Positions 45,114 to 53,897 of a stretch of DNA of 64,000 nt are shown here, piece by piece. The notes under the pieces were generated by a model, which made no database searches, was not told where the DNA came from, and saw nothing but the letters and a program-made list of their open reading frames with translations. Each line of letters starts with the position of its first letter. The stretch's first letter is position 1. The position numbers and the translations under genes are program-made. Origin of the DNA: CBDCGJ01 sp965238305 (GTDB taxonomy: Bacteria; Pseudomonadota; Alphaproteobacteria; GCA-2731375); contig CBDEHK010000001.1 in the NCBI GenBank assembly GCA_965238305.1, forward strand, positions 3,658,001 through 3,722,000. Direction: 5' to 3'.

Positions 45114-45127
45114 TCATCAATTGATGA
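45114..45127. promoter_or_regulatory. 14-base perfect palindrome in the divergent region
   Basis: TCATCAATTGATGA lies between the divergent dimethylglycine-dehydrogenase-like and carboxylase genes. A near-palindrome, GCAAGGGGCCTCTTGC, lies about 15 bases before it. Either could be an operator for the minus-strand catabolic block. Confidence 0.4.
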
Positions 45128-45170
45128 GCAAATAGAGCGGTTTTTCAACGCGTAAAAGGTCAAAGAACAA

Positions 45171-46733
45171 ATGAGCTGGCAGAAAGAAATAGACGAAATT
45201 TACCGCCGTCAGGAATTGGCGAAGAAGCAAGGCGGCGCCGATGCTGTGGCAAAACATCGCGAAAAAGGGAAATTACCCTTGCGCGAGCGCATTGATGCGC
45301 TTTTGGATGACGGCAGCTTCCGCGAACTCGGCGTCGGCAGCGGCGGGGCGGAAACCGACGAAGATGGGAATCTGATTTCCTTCACACCGGCGAATTTCAT
45401 TCTTGGTTTTGGCAAAATAGATAATCGCCAGGTCATTGTCGGCGGTGAAGATTTCACGATTTCCGGTGGTTCGCCGAATGTCGCCGGTCTACGCAAAAGC
45501 GTTTATACGGAGCAGCTGGCCTGCCAATACAAAATGCCGCTCATCCGCCTGCATGAAGGCGCCGGCGGCAGTGTCACTGGCGCAAGAGGTAAAGGCAGTT
45601 CCGGCGGGCCAGTAGGCGAAGCGGTTTTCCACCAACCACGGTTTCGATCGGTAGCGGAAGCCATGGCAACAGTGCCAGTAGCAACGGCGGCGGTGGGCGC
45701 GGTCGCTGGATTGCCGGCTGCGCGGCTGGTTTCTGCCCATTTTACCGTGATGACGGAAAAGACCTCCCAAATTCTTATTGCCGGCCCAGCCGTCGTCGAC
45801 CGCGCCCTCGGGATCAGTATGAGCAAAGAAGAACTGGGTGGCGCAAAAGTTCATGCGTCAAACGGTGTTGTCGATGTTGTCGCAAAAGATGAATTGCACG
45901 CATTCGAACTTATCCGAATTTTCCTGAGCTATATGCCCAACAACGTTTATGAACTAAGCGAAGTCAAAGATACCGATGATGATCGCAATCGTCGGGAAGA
46001 GTTGCTGGCGAATATAATACCGACCGACCGCCGCAAAATCTATGACACCAGAAAGATAATCAAGGCTGTGGTCGATCAGGATAGTTTCTTTGAGCTGAGT
46101 CGAAAGTATGGACCCGGTCAGATCACCGGCCTGGCGAGGATGAACGGGCAAGCGGTTGGGATACTATCAAACGACTGTAAATTTTATGCTGGTGCGATGA
46201 CCGCTGACGGGGCTAGAAAAGTTCGCCGATTCCTGGAAATTTGTGATCAGTTTCACTTGCCGCTGATATCCCTGGTCGACGAGCCTGGGTTCATGATCGG
46301 TCCTGATTCGGAAAAAGCCGGTGCCATTCGCTCCGGCACTGCAGCGGTGAATACTGCGGCCTGTTATTCGGCTCCATGGGCGTCCGTGATTATCAAGAAA
46401 AATTATGGCGTCGCCGCGGCGGCGCATTATGGGCCCGACGCCTACGTTTTGGCGTGGCCGACCGCCGAACTTGGGGCATTGCCATTGGAAGGTGGCGTCG
46501 CTGTCGCGTTCCGCAAGGAAATTGCCGCCGCCGAAGATCCGGAGGCAAAACGCAAAGAATTGGAAGAAATGATGGCAGCTCGCCTCAGCCCATTCCCGCG
46601 GGCCGAATCGTTTGCTTTCCACGAATTGATCGATCCGCGCGAAACCCGTCCCGCACTATGTGATTGGATTGAACGCGTCCAACCATCCCTGCCGCTTCTT
46701 TGTGGCGAAAGGCGATTTGGCATCATGCCGTAA
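45171..46733 (+). CDS. acyl-CoA carboxylase, carboxyltransferase (beta) subunit
   Basis: 520 residues with both crotonase-fold halves of biotin-dependent carboxyltransferases: GEDFTISGGSPN and EGAGGSVTGARG in the N-half (acyl-CoA side), and LVDEPGFMIGPDSEKAGAIRSG and AVAFRKEI in the C-half (carboxybiotin side). Relatives carboxylate acetyl-, propionyl-, methylcrotonyl- or geranyl-CoA. No biotin carboxylase/carrier subunit is next to it, so the alpha subunit must be encoded elsewhere. Specificity is unresolved. Confidence 0.9.
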   Translation: MSWQKEIDEIYRRQELAKKQGGADAVAKHREKGKLPLRERIDALLDDGSFRELGVGSGGAETDEDGNLISFTPANFILGFGKIDNRQVIVGGEDFTISGGSPNVAGLRKSVYTEQLACQYKMPLIRLHEGAGGSVTGARGKGSSGGPVGEAVFHQPRFRSVAEAMATVPVATAAVGAVAGLPAARLVSAHFTVMTEKTSQILIAGPAVVDRALGISMSKEELGGAKVHASNGVVDVVAKDELHAFELIRIFLSYMPNNVYELSEVKDTDDDRNRREELLANIIPTDRRKIYDTRKIIKAVVDQDSFFELSRKYGPGQITGLARMNGQAVGILSNDCKFYAGAMTADGARKVRRFLEICDQFHLPLISLVDEPGFMIGPDSEKAGAIRSGTAAVNTAACYSAPWASVIIKKNYGVAAAAHYGPDAYVLAWPTAELGALPLEGGVAVAFRKEIAAAEDPEAKRKELEEMMAARLSPFPRAESFAFHELIDPRETRPALCDWIERVQPSLPLLCGERRFGIMP

Positions 46734-46769
46734 TGTGCCATACTTTCGGCAAAATTAATGAGGGACGGC

Positions 46770-47705
46770 ATGAAAACAAAAGTCATCGTCAATCCGGCGG
46801 CACGTAAGGGCAAGTCCGGCGAAAATTGGGGTAACGTCGAAGGTCTGCTAAATCAACATCTGGAAGATTTCGAAGTTATATTCACGGAAAAACCTGGCCA
46901 TGCAACCGGTTTAGCCAGGCAAGCCTTAGCAGACGGTTTTGAACGATTTGTCTCTGTCGGTGGCGACGGCACCGCCAACGAAGTCATCAACGGTCTTACC
47001 GAGAATGGCGTGTTAATAAATCCGAACACGATTGTCGCGCCGATCCCGGCCGGCACGGCAAACGAGTTCTGTCGCACGCTCGGCCTGTTAGACGATCCGA
47101 TTTTGCCATACAAATCCCTAAAAACGGGTCCGCCAGTCAAGGTCGATATGCAACTTGTCAGCTGCCTAGGCCTCGACGGTAATCCGGTCAGCCACCATGG
47201 CGCCTTGCTTTCGTCGATCGGATCGGCTGCGGAAATAAGTTATAAAACCAATAACTCGAAGTTCGTAAAACGGCTGGGTGCCGAGCTCAGTTATTACATA
47301 ATCACGATATTGGTGACGCTGGCCTACAAACCGCAATCTTATAATGTTCAGATCGACGACGGACCGGAAGAGAACATACTTATTCACTCCGGCCTGATGT
47401 GCAATATGGAATATGGCGGCGGTGGTATGAAACTGGCGCCTGGCGCAGTTTATGACGATGGATTATTTGATTTTGTAATTTTCGGCGATGTCACTCGTAT
47501 GGATTTCCTAACCAAACCACCAAGCTGGCTATTCGAAGGCAAACATGTCGACCATCCGAAAGTCGAAGTTCGCCAAGGCCGGAAAATTCGAATCAGTGGC
47601 GACGTTGACAGTTATGTCGATGTCGACGGCGAAACCATCGGACGCATCCCTTTGGAGCTTGAAGTAAAACCACAGGCCCTCACATTTCTTGGTCTTCCCG
47701 TTTGA
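46770..47705 (+). CDS. diacylglycerol/lipid kinase family protein
   Basis: 311 residues from the ATG at 46770 (GAGGG upstream; ATG at 46758 is an alternative). The DAGK catalytic pattern is present: VIVNPAARKGKSG (N-terminal loop) and SVGGDGTANEVING (nucleotide binding), then PIPAGTANEFCRTLG. YegS/DgkB-like soluble kinases phosphorylate diacylglycerol or related lipids with ATP. The cNMP-EAL gene follows after 10 bases. Confidence 0.9.
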   Translation: MKTKVIVNPAARKGKSGENWGNVEGLLNQHLEDFEVIFTEKPGHATGLARQALADGFERFVSVGGDGTANEVINGLTENGVLINPNTIVAPIPAGTANEFCRTLGLLDDPILPYKSLKTGPPVKVDMQLVSCLGLDGNPVSHHGALLSSIGSAAEISYKTNNSKFVKRLGAELSYYIITILVTLAYKPQSYNVQIDDGPEENILIHSGLMCNMEYGGGGMKLAPGAVYDDGLFDFVIFGDVTRMDFLTKPPSWLFEGKHVDHPKVEVRQGRKIRISGDVDSYVDVDGETIGRIPLELEVKPQALTFLGLPV

Positions 47706-47715
47706 GTTCAATATC

Positions 47716-48933
47716 ATGATCGACAAACAGACAATGGAAGCTGGTGAAATTGTCTTCAGAGAAGGTGATCCAGGTGACCAGGCCTATGTCATCGAAACTG
47801 GAAAGGTCGAAGTGACCGCCCATCGCGGCGAACGCAAGGTTGTGCTCTCAATATTGGGGCCCGGACAAATGATCGGCGAAATGGCCATTATTGACGACCG
47901 ACCTCGCACCGCGACGATCATCACACTTGAAGAAACAACATTGATACCGATTGACCGTCAGCAGATTCACAATCGGATCGACGAAGCGGAACCGCTATTG
48001 CAAATGTTGCTCGACCTCCTCCTCAAGCGGTTCCGCCGACAGTTGGAGTTTGCTGGCGCCAATAAAGACGCTGTCAGTTATCTACAAGAAATCGGCGGCA
48101 TCCTTGATCAGCAACTTGTCGATCCAATTGAACAGGAAAAAGTTGCTTTGGAGAAAATGCGTCTCGAAAGCGAATTGAAAGAAGCGCTTCCTGGCAACGA
48201 ATTTGAGCTGCATTACCAACCAATCGTAAAATTGGCAACTGGCGCAATCGCCGGTTTCGAAGCACTGATTCGCTGGAATCATCCTGACCGGGGGTTTATC
48301 GCACCTAATGAGTTTATCGGACTAGCAGAAGAAACCGACCTCATTATCCCAATGGGATATTGGATTTTACGCGAAGCCATCGAAACATTGGTCCAATTTG
48401 AAATAACGTATCAAGCGCGTCGCCCAGGTAGCGAACCTCTATTCATGAGTGTCAATGTTTCGGGTCGGCAATTAACAGATTCGCAATTCCCGCAAGTGTT
48501 CAAATCTATTATTCAGGATGTCGGTATTTCGCCGGAGCGTATAAAACTTGAAATAACAGAGACAGTATTGATCAATTATTCTACGGTTCTGGATGCCATC
48601 AAGGAATGTAAAAATCTGGGTGCCAAAGTAGCTTTGGACGATTTCGGCACCGGTTATTCTTCACTCAGCTATTTGAACCGATTTCCTTTCGATACCCTAA
48701 AAATCGACCAAACATTCGTCTTGAATATGCTGGAGAATGCAAAGTCACATCAAATCGTCAAAGCAATTTTGGCATTAGCGCACGGATTGCAAGCTGATGT
48801 GGTTGCTGAAGGGGTTGAAACGGAAGCCCACAAAATCGAACTAGAGAATTTAAATTGCGAATATGCACAGGGATATTACTTCTATCGACCACTGCGTCTT
48901 GAAGACATTATATCTACTTTACAAATCTGCTAA
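47716..48933 (+). CDS. cyclic nucleotide-binding domain-EAL phosphodiesterase
   Basis: 405 residues from the ATG at 47716. The N-terminal cNMP/CRP-like sensor (about 5-120, GEMAIIDDRPRTATI phosphate cassette) and a short helical linker precede an EAL domain (about 155-400). The EAL residues look intact: FEALIRW, NVSGRQL, EITET, DDFGTGYSS, KIDQTF and EGVET, so c-di-GMP hydrolysis is expected. The combination suggests that a cyclic nucleotide, or a degenerate cassette, tunes c-di-GMP breakdown. It is probably co-transcribed with the lipid kinase. Confidence 0.9.
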   Translation: MIDKQTMEAGEIVFREGDPGDQAYVIETGKVEVTAHRGERKVVLSILGPGQMIGEMAIIDDRPRTATIITLEETTLIPIDRQQIHNRIDEAEPLLQMLLDLLLKRFRRQLEFAGANKDAVSYLQEIGGILDQQLVDPIEQEKVALEKMRLESELKEALPGNEFELHYQPIVKLATGAIAGFEALIRWNHPDRGFIAPNEFIGLAEETDLIIPMGYWILREAIETLVQFEITYQARRPGSEPLFMSVNVSGRQLTDSQFPQVFKSIIQDVGISPERIKLEITETVLINYSTVLDAIKECKNLGAKVALDDFGTGYSSLSYLNRFPFDTLKIDQTFVLNMLENAKSHQIVKAILALAHGLQADVVAEGVETEAHKIELENLNCEYAQGYYFYRPLRLEDIISTLQIC

Positions 48934-49010
48934 AACACCGTCTTGCGCTTCCGAGTAATTTTGCCTATGAGGATGCAAAAAATCACCGGCGACCTTACCC
49001 AGAGAACTTA

Positions 49011-50537
49011 ATGATGGACCCGAAACCAACAAAAAAACATCGTTATGATAAGGATCTTGGTCGTTTCGATGCCGCTGAACGCGGTGTCCTTGACACTCGC
49101 CTGGGCTTGGCAAATTGGGTATACGGCCTGCTTTTCCTTATCATCGTGTTGTTTTTCGCAACATTTCAAGCTGGCGACGCCGAAGGCCGTATATTCATCA
49201 TAGTAGCCGGTGTCATTGGTGGTTATATGGCGTTGAATATCGGTGCCAACGATGTCGCGAACAATGTTGGACCCGCCGTTGGCTCGCGCGCGTTGACGAT
49301 GTTCGGGGCGTTGGTCATAGCCGCTATCTTCGAAACCGCCGGCGCCATTTTGGCTGGCGGTGACGTAGTCTCGACAATCTCAAAAGGAATTATTGATCCA
49401 GCGATATTCAGCGAAAGCCGGATATTCATACTAGCAATGATGGCGGCGCTTTTGGCAGCAGCGCTTTGGATAAACTTGGCAACTAGGATCGGCGCCCCAG
49501 TTTCGACCACGCATGCTATCGTCGGCGGTGTACTAGGCGGCGGCATCGCGGCTGTTGGGTTCGAAGCCGTGAATTGGGTCGTGATGTCTAAGATCGCAAC
49601 AAGTTGGGTGATCTCACCGTTGCTCGGCGGTATTATTGGCGCCCTCTTCCTGGCTTTGATCAAGACCACAATTATTTACCGTGACGACAAAGTTGAGGCG
49701 GCAAAACGTTGGTTACCCATTTTGGTTGCTATCATGGCTGCCGCCTTCTCTGCCTATCTGTCGGTGAAAGGGTTGAAACGTGTTTGGCAACCGGATGTCA
49801 CTTCTGTTGCCATGATTTCCGTTGCTGCTTTTGTCGTTGCTTATATGTTGGTGAAACCGGCCGTGGCACGCCAGGCGATCGGCTTGGAAAACCGAAACAA
49901 AGACGTTGCCAAACTTTTTGTCATCCCATTGATCTGTGCTGCCGCTTTATTGAGTTTTGCTCACGGTGCCAACGACGTTGCAAACGCTGTTGCGCCATTA
50001 GCGGCAATTGTTTCGGCGACCTCAACAGGTGACATCGCCGGTAAAGTCGAAATACCCTTTTGGGTAATGTTGGTCGGCGCCGTTGGTATCTCGGCCGGAT
50101 TAGCCCTGTTCGGCCCTAAATTGATCCGAACGGTTGGTGAGCAGATTACCAAACTCAATCCCATGCGCGCCTATTGCGTCGCGCTGTCCGCGGCTATCAC
50201 CGTTATCGTCGCCTCCGCGCTAGGTCTGCCAGTAAGCTCAACCCACATAGCAGTAGGGGCAATTTTCGGGGTCGGATTTTACCGCGAGTTCGATTCCGCA
50301 CGCCGCCGCCGCAACCGTCAGAGGCGTATTGAGTTAGGCGAAGAAGAACCCAAACTGAAAAAGAACAAAGAAATCAGTGCAAAAAAGGCTGAGAAAAAGC
50401 AACGCAAGCAGCAGCGTCGCCGTTTAGTCCGCAGGCGCCATGCGCTAACGATTGGCGCGGCTTGGGTTATCACCGTTCCGCTCGCTGCCTTATTGTCAGC
50501 ATTCCTATATTATGTCTTGTCATTGATATTTGCCTAA
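49011..50537 (+). CDS. PiT-family inorganic phosphate transporter
   Basis: 508 residues with about ten or more membrane helices and the duplicated PiT signatures NIGANDVANNVGPAVG and AHGANDVANAVAPLAAI. PiT carriers take up metal-phosphate with protons or sodium. A cytoplasmic loop near residues 425-470 is very basic (RRRRNRQRR, KKAEKKQRKQQRRRLVRRR), which is unusual in degree. No phoU-like gene is adjacent. Confidence 0.92.
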   Translation: MMDPKPTKKHRYDKDLGRFDAAERGVLDTRLGLANWVYGLLFLIIVLFFATFQAGDAEGRIFIIVAGVIGGYMALNIGANDVANNVGPAVGSRALTMFGALVIAAIFETAGAILAGGDVVSTISKGIIDPAIFSESRIFILAMMAALLAAALWINLATRIGAPVSTTHAIVGGVLGGGIAAVGFEAVNWVVMSKIATSWVISPLLGGIIGALFLALIKTTIIYRDDKVEAAKRWLPILVAIMAAAFSAYLSVKGLKRVWQPDVTSVAMISVAAFVVAYMLVKPAVARQAIGLENRNKDVAKLFVIPLICAAALLSFAHGANDVANAVAPLAAIVSATSTGDIAGKVEIPFWVMLVGAVGISAGLALFGPKLIRTVGEQITKLNPMRAYCVALSAAITVIVASALGLPVSSTHIAVGAIFGVGFYREFDSARRRRNRQRRIELGEEEPKLKKNKEISAKKAEKKQRKQQRRRLVRRRHALTIGAAWVITVPLAALLSAFLYYVLSLIFA

Positions 50538-50546
50538 ACTCCGCAA

Positions 50547-52292
50547 CTATCGGCCGATGGCGTAGCAGCCTCGGCGCGGGTCGGCCCCGGCTTCCAATAT
50601 TCCCGAGTTTAGATTCTGGCGAATGATACACATCGCACCAGCTTTCCAATCCCAACTGCGCCAGCTTTTCACTTCATGCCCACGACTTGTCAGTTCATGA
50701 TCAAGTTTACCATCAACTAAACGACCCTCTAGTTGCAGGCGGCCGGGTAAATAACTATGCGGCATGAAAGAATTCGGAAAACTGAAACTCGCGAACCTCG
50801 GTGCTTCAACCGCCTGCTGCGGGTTCATTCCGAAAGTCGTTATATTCAACAGGGTCTGCAGCATCGCTTGACATTGAACGTCTCCGCCTGGGGTGCCGAA
50901 CGGCATTGCATACTCGCCAGGCTTGATCGCGATGGCCGGGTTCGGCGTTAACCGGCCCCGCTTACCCGGCGCCACGCTTGAGGGATGGTCGCTCTCCAAC
51001 CAAAATTGCGAACCACGAGATGATGGGCACAATCCGGTTCCGGGTATAACTTCCGTGTCATAGGAAGTGTCACTTGGGGTTGCGGAGAAGATGTTGCCTT
51101 CATCATCGACAACGCAAAGATAAGACGTATCCAAAGGATAGTCTTGTTCAGCCAACGGTTCGGGCGTCGAATAATCCTCAAGATAAGAGCGGCCATTGAT
51201 CGGATCACCTGGTTTCGGCATGCCTGCGACGGCCGTCTTCATGTCAATAAGGTCGCGACGTCGGTCCGCATAAGCCGGTGCAAGGAGTTGTTCCATCGGC
51301 ACGTCAACGAAGTTAGGATCTCCATAATAAGTTTCCCGATCCGCCGCCGCCAATTTGTAGGCTTCCGTTATGACGTGGATGTAGTCGGAACTGTTGTGCC
51401 CCATCTCCCGTAGTTCAATATGATCGAGCATTTGTAAAGTCTGCAACAACATCGGCCCTTGCGTCCACGGACCGCAAGTATAAACGTCTATACCTTGCGT
51501 ACGCACCTGTGCCGCCGGTTCCAGCGGCGCCTCGAATTCAGCCAGATCGTCGTGTCTTAAAAATCCACCTTGCTTGAGGTGATAATCAACAATGGTCGTG
51601 GCGATATCGCCGCAATAAAACGCATTGTGCGCGGCTTGTAGACCCGCACTGCGATCGCCACCCTTTGCTAGCACCGCTGCTTCCTGGTCAGCCATGAATT
51701 GCAGACTGCCGGCCAAGTCGGATTGTACAAACAAATCTCCCACCTCTGGCGGTCGATCATTCGGCAAATAAATCTTACGGTTCGACGCAAAGCGGCGGTA
51801 TTTCTCTTCTTTCCCCGCAATAAGTTCGGCCATCAACGGATACATTACGAAGCCATCGCGGGCATGCGTGATCGCTGCATACGCGACGTCGGCAAATCCC
51901 ATACTGCCATAAAGGTTAAGCGCTTTGATCCAAGCGGCAGGCGCTGCGGGCACAACCGTCCGCAAGATACTTTCTGGAATATCTCCACCGCATTCTTGTT
52001 GGAAAAATTCTAGATTTGCCAGTTTTGGCCAACCGCCCAAGCCGGCGATTGTGATGACTTCTTTTGTTTCTGCGATATAGAGCATGATCGGCGCGACACC
52101 GGCCACGTTCACCAATTCGCTTTGCACAACACCAAGGGTCAGACCGCCCGCGACCCCTGCGTCAATCGCGTTGCCACCGGCTTCAAGGACTTTCATAGCC
52201 GCATTGGCGGCCAGATAATGTCCGGCGGAGACCATGTGCTTGGTGCCACGAACAACAGGCCGGTAGGCATCCATAAATGATGGTAGGGACAT
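50547..52292 (-). CDS. gamma-glutamyltransferase family protein
   Basis: 581 residues. The large subunit begins HYLAANAAMKVLEAGGNAIDAGVAGGL; the catalytic Thr is T389 in LDTSYLCVVDDEGN, where self-cleavage would make the small subunit. GRLTPNPAIAIKPGEYAMPFGTPGGD forms the later active-site region. No signal peptide is seen, so a cytoplasmic role (glutathione, gamma-glutamyl amides or a cephalosporin-acylase-like reaction) is possible. Four bases separate it from the NTF2-like gene. Confidence 0.9.
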   Translation of the reverse strand: MSLPSFMDAYRPVVRGTKHMVSAGHYLAANAAMKVLEAGGNAIDAGVAGGLTLGVVQSELVNVAGVAPIMLYIAETKEVITIAGLGGWPKLANLEFFQQECGGDIPESILRTVVPAAPAAWIKALNLYGSMGFADVAYAAITHARDGFVMYPLMAELIAGKEEKYRRFASNRKIYLPNDRPPEVGDLFVQSDLAGSLQFMADQEAAVLAKGGDRSAGLQAAHNAFYCGDIATTIVDYHLKQGGFLRHDDLAEFEAPLEPAAQVRTQGIDVYTCGPWTQGPMLLQTLQMLDHIELREMGHNSSDYIHVITEAYKLAAADRETYYGDPNFVDVPMEQLLAPAYADRRRDLIDMKTAVAGMPKPGDPINGRSYLEDYSTPEPLAEQDYPLDTSYLCVVDDEGNIFSATPSDTSYDTEVIPGTGLCPSSRGSQFWLESDHPSSVAPGKRGRLTPNPAIAIKPGEYAMPFGTPGGDVQCQAMLQTLLNITTFGMNPQQAVEAPRFASFSFPNSFMPHSYLPGRLQLEGRLVDGKLDHELTSRGHEVKSWRSWDWKAGAMCIIRQNLNSGILEAGADPRRGCYAIGR

Positions 52293-52295
52293 GAT

Positions 52296-52679
52296 CTATT
52301 CCGCTTTGCCTTCGGTATGCCACAGCTTGTTGTAGATTTGCCATTTCCCATCAATTTTTAACAGGGACAAATAGTCGGTAAATTTTCGGCCGATATAAAT
52401 GTCAGCGACTTTTACGATTGCGGCCAAACCGGTGACATCGATCGAAACGATGCGCATCTCGAATGGTTCACCTGCGGCTTCCGCTGAAGGTTGTTTGGCG
52501 GCAAATTTCGCAAATCCCTCTAGTTCCATTTCGACAAATTTTCCATCCGTATGGCCAGATAATTTAGCTTTCGGATGAAAGGCACGCTTCAACAATGCAC
52601 CATCGCTTTGATACATGCCGTTAAAATACCAATTCACCACTTCCGCGATCTGTGCCAAATCGTCTTTTTGTTCGGTCAT
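52296..52679 (-). CDS. NTF2-like/lumazine-binding-like small protein
   Basis: 127 residues with the cone-shaped NTF2 fold pattern: a helix start (LAQIAEVVNWYFNGMYQSDGALLKRAFHPKAKLSG) and strands ending in DYLSLLKIDGKWQIYNKLWH. It resembles PF12893 proteins, often of unknown role, near oxidoreductases. It is in the same unit as the quinone oxidoreductase and gamma-glutamyltransferase genes. No active-site residue set is clear. Confidence 0.82.
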   Translation of the reverse strand: MTEQKDDLAQIAEVVNWYFNGMYQSDGALLKRAFHPKAKLSGHTDGKFVEMELEGFAKFAAKQPSAEAAGEPFEMRIVSIDVTGLAAIVKVADIYIGRKFTDYLSLLKIDGKWQIYNKLWHTEGKAE

Positions 52680-52703
52680 ATTTCCTACTTTCAGATTTCT
52701 TTC

Positions 52704-53699
52704 TTACATTGTCAGAGCTATTTTGCCGATGACCTCGCGGCGACGCACGACGTCGATTGCGGCTTCGAAATCCGCCAAATCATAAGTCGCGTGGGTCAGT
52801 GGTTTCAGCTTCCCCTCTTCGAACCAACGAAACATTTCCACAAAACCAAGTCGAGTGCGATCAATTACCCCGGGCCCAGCCGGTTGCCGCGCCCAATCCA
52901 TATAATATCCCCAATATAGGCCAATGACCGTAATGTTTTTCACCAAAACGATATTGGCCGGAATTTTCGGCACGCCACCACCGGCGAAACCGATGGGAAT
53001 GATGCGACCTTCCGGCGCGATACAGCGCAATGACGTATCAAATACATCACCGCCAACCGGATCGAATATTACATCGGCGCCTCGACCGTCTGTCAGGTCC
53101 AGAACTTCTTGTCGGAAGTCCTGTTGACGATAATTGATCACATGATCGGCACCGTGCACACGCGCTGCCGTTAGTTTTTCTTTCGTACTGGCGGTCGCAA
53201 TCACCGTCGCGCCCATGGCTTTGCTGATTTCGATCGCCGTTAAACCACTGCCTCCAGCGGCACCATGAACCAGCACCACTTCATTCGTGGCCAGATGCGC
53301 CCGCCATTTCATCGATCCATAAGCCGTCGCATAAAGCGTGGGAAAATGAATGGCGTCAGTGAAGCTCAGGTTGTTCGGAATCACAAACACCCGGTCGGCC
53401 CTGGCCACTACTGTTTCTGCAAAAGCACCGGACTGCACAGCGGCGATGACCCTATCGCCAGGTTTGCAAGTGGTCACGCCCTCGGCACAGTCCATTACGA
53501 TGCCGGCCGCTTCCGTCCCCGGCGTGAAGGGGAGCGGCGGCGTATTCTGATGTGTTCCCGCCAATACCATCAGGGTCGGGAAACCGACACCTGCTGCGTG
53601 AACTTGTATGTTAACGTATCCGGGCAGCGATTCTGGTTCTATAACCTCTTCAATCTTCGCACCACCATTGGCAAACGACCTCACCACTACTGCCCGCAT
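52704..53699 (-). CDS. NADPH:quinone oxidoreductase family protein
   Basis: 331 residues of the zinc-independent medium-chain dehydrogenase group: GAAGGSGLTAIEISKAMGATVIAT forms the NADPH Rossmann fold, and FTPGTEAAGIVMD lies in the catalytic half. The catalytic zinc ligands are absent, as in QOR/Nqo enzymes. It probably reduces quinones or enones. It is divergent from the diiron-protein gene across the palindromic operator at 53796-53811, so both may be under the same control. Confidence 0.9.
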   Translation of the reverse strand: MRAVVVRSFANGGAKIEEVIEPESLPGYVNIQVHAAGVGFPTLMVLAGTHQNTPPLPFTPGTEAAGIVMDCAEGVTTCKPGDRVIAAVQSGAFAETVVARADRVFVIPNNLSFTDAIHFPTLYATAYGSMKWRAHLATNEVVLVHGAAGGSGLTAIEISKAMGATVIATASTKEKLTAARVHGADHVINYRQQDFRQEVLDLTDGRGADVIFDPVGGDVFDTSLRCIAPEGRIIPIGFAGGGVPKIPANIVLVKNITVIGLYWGYYMDWARQPAGPGVIDRTRLGFVEMFRWFEEGKLKPLTHATYDLADFEAAIDVVRRREVIGKIALTM

Positions 53700-53792
53700 T
53701 CACTAGAACCCTTTATTGTCTCTTTTTTTGATACCTGGCGACATGTTATCCCGCCGCCGCCACGCGACCAAGTCGGTAATATTAGAATTGGG

Positions 53793-53821
53793 TTGACGTT
53801 TACGTAAACGTAAAGTACGAT
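53793..53821 (+). promoter_or_regulatory. promoter with 16-base palindromic operator
   Basis: TTGACG (53793-53798) and TACGAT (53816-53821) are 17 bases apart. The perfect palindrome ACGTTTACGTAAACGT (53796-53811) overlaps the -35 and spacer. It recalls the TTTACGT-type sites reported for LiuR-like MerR regulators of branched-chain or fatty-acid degradation; that resemblance is from memory. It precedes the diiron gene. Confidence 0.6.
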
Positions 53822-53897
53822 CTTTTGAATCGAGACGAACTTGCACGACAGACTTGTCTGTAACCAACAAAATATCTCAGTATTCTTGGGGATCAGA

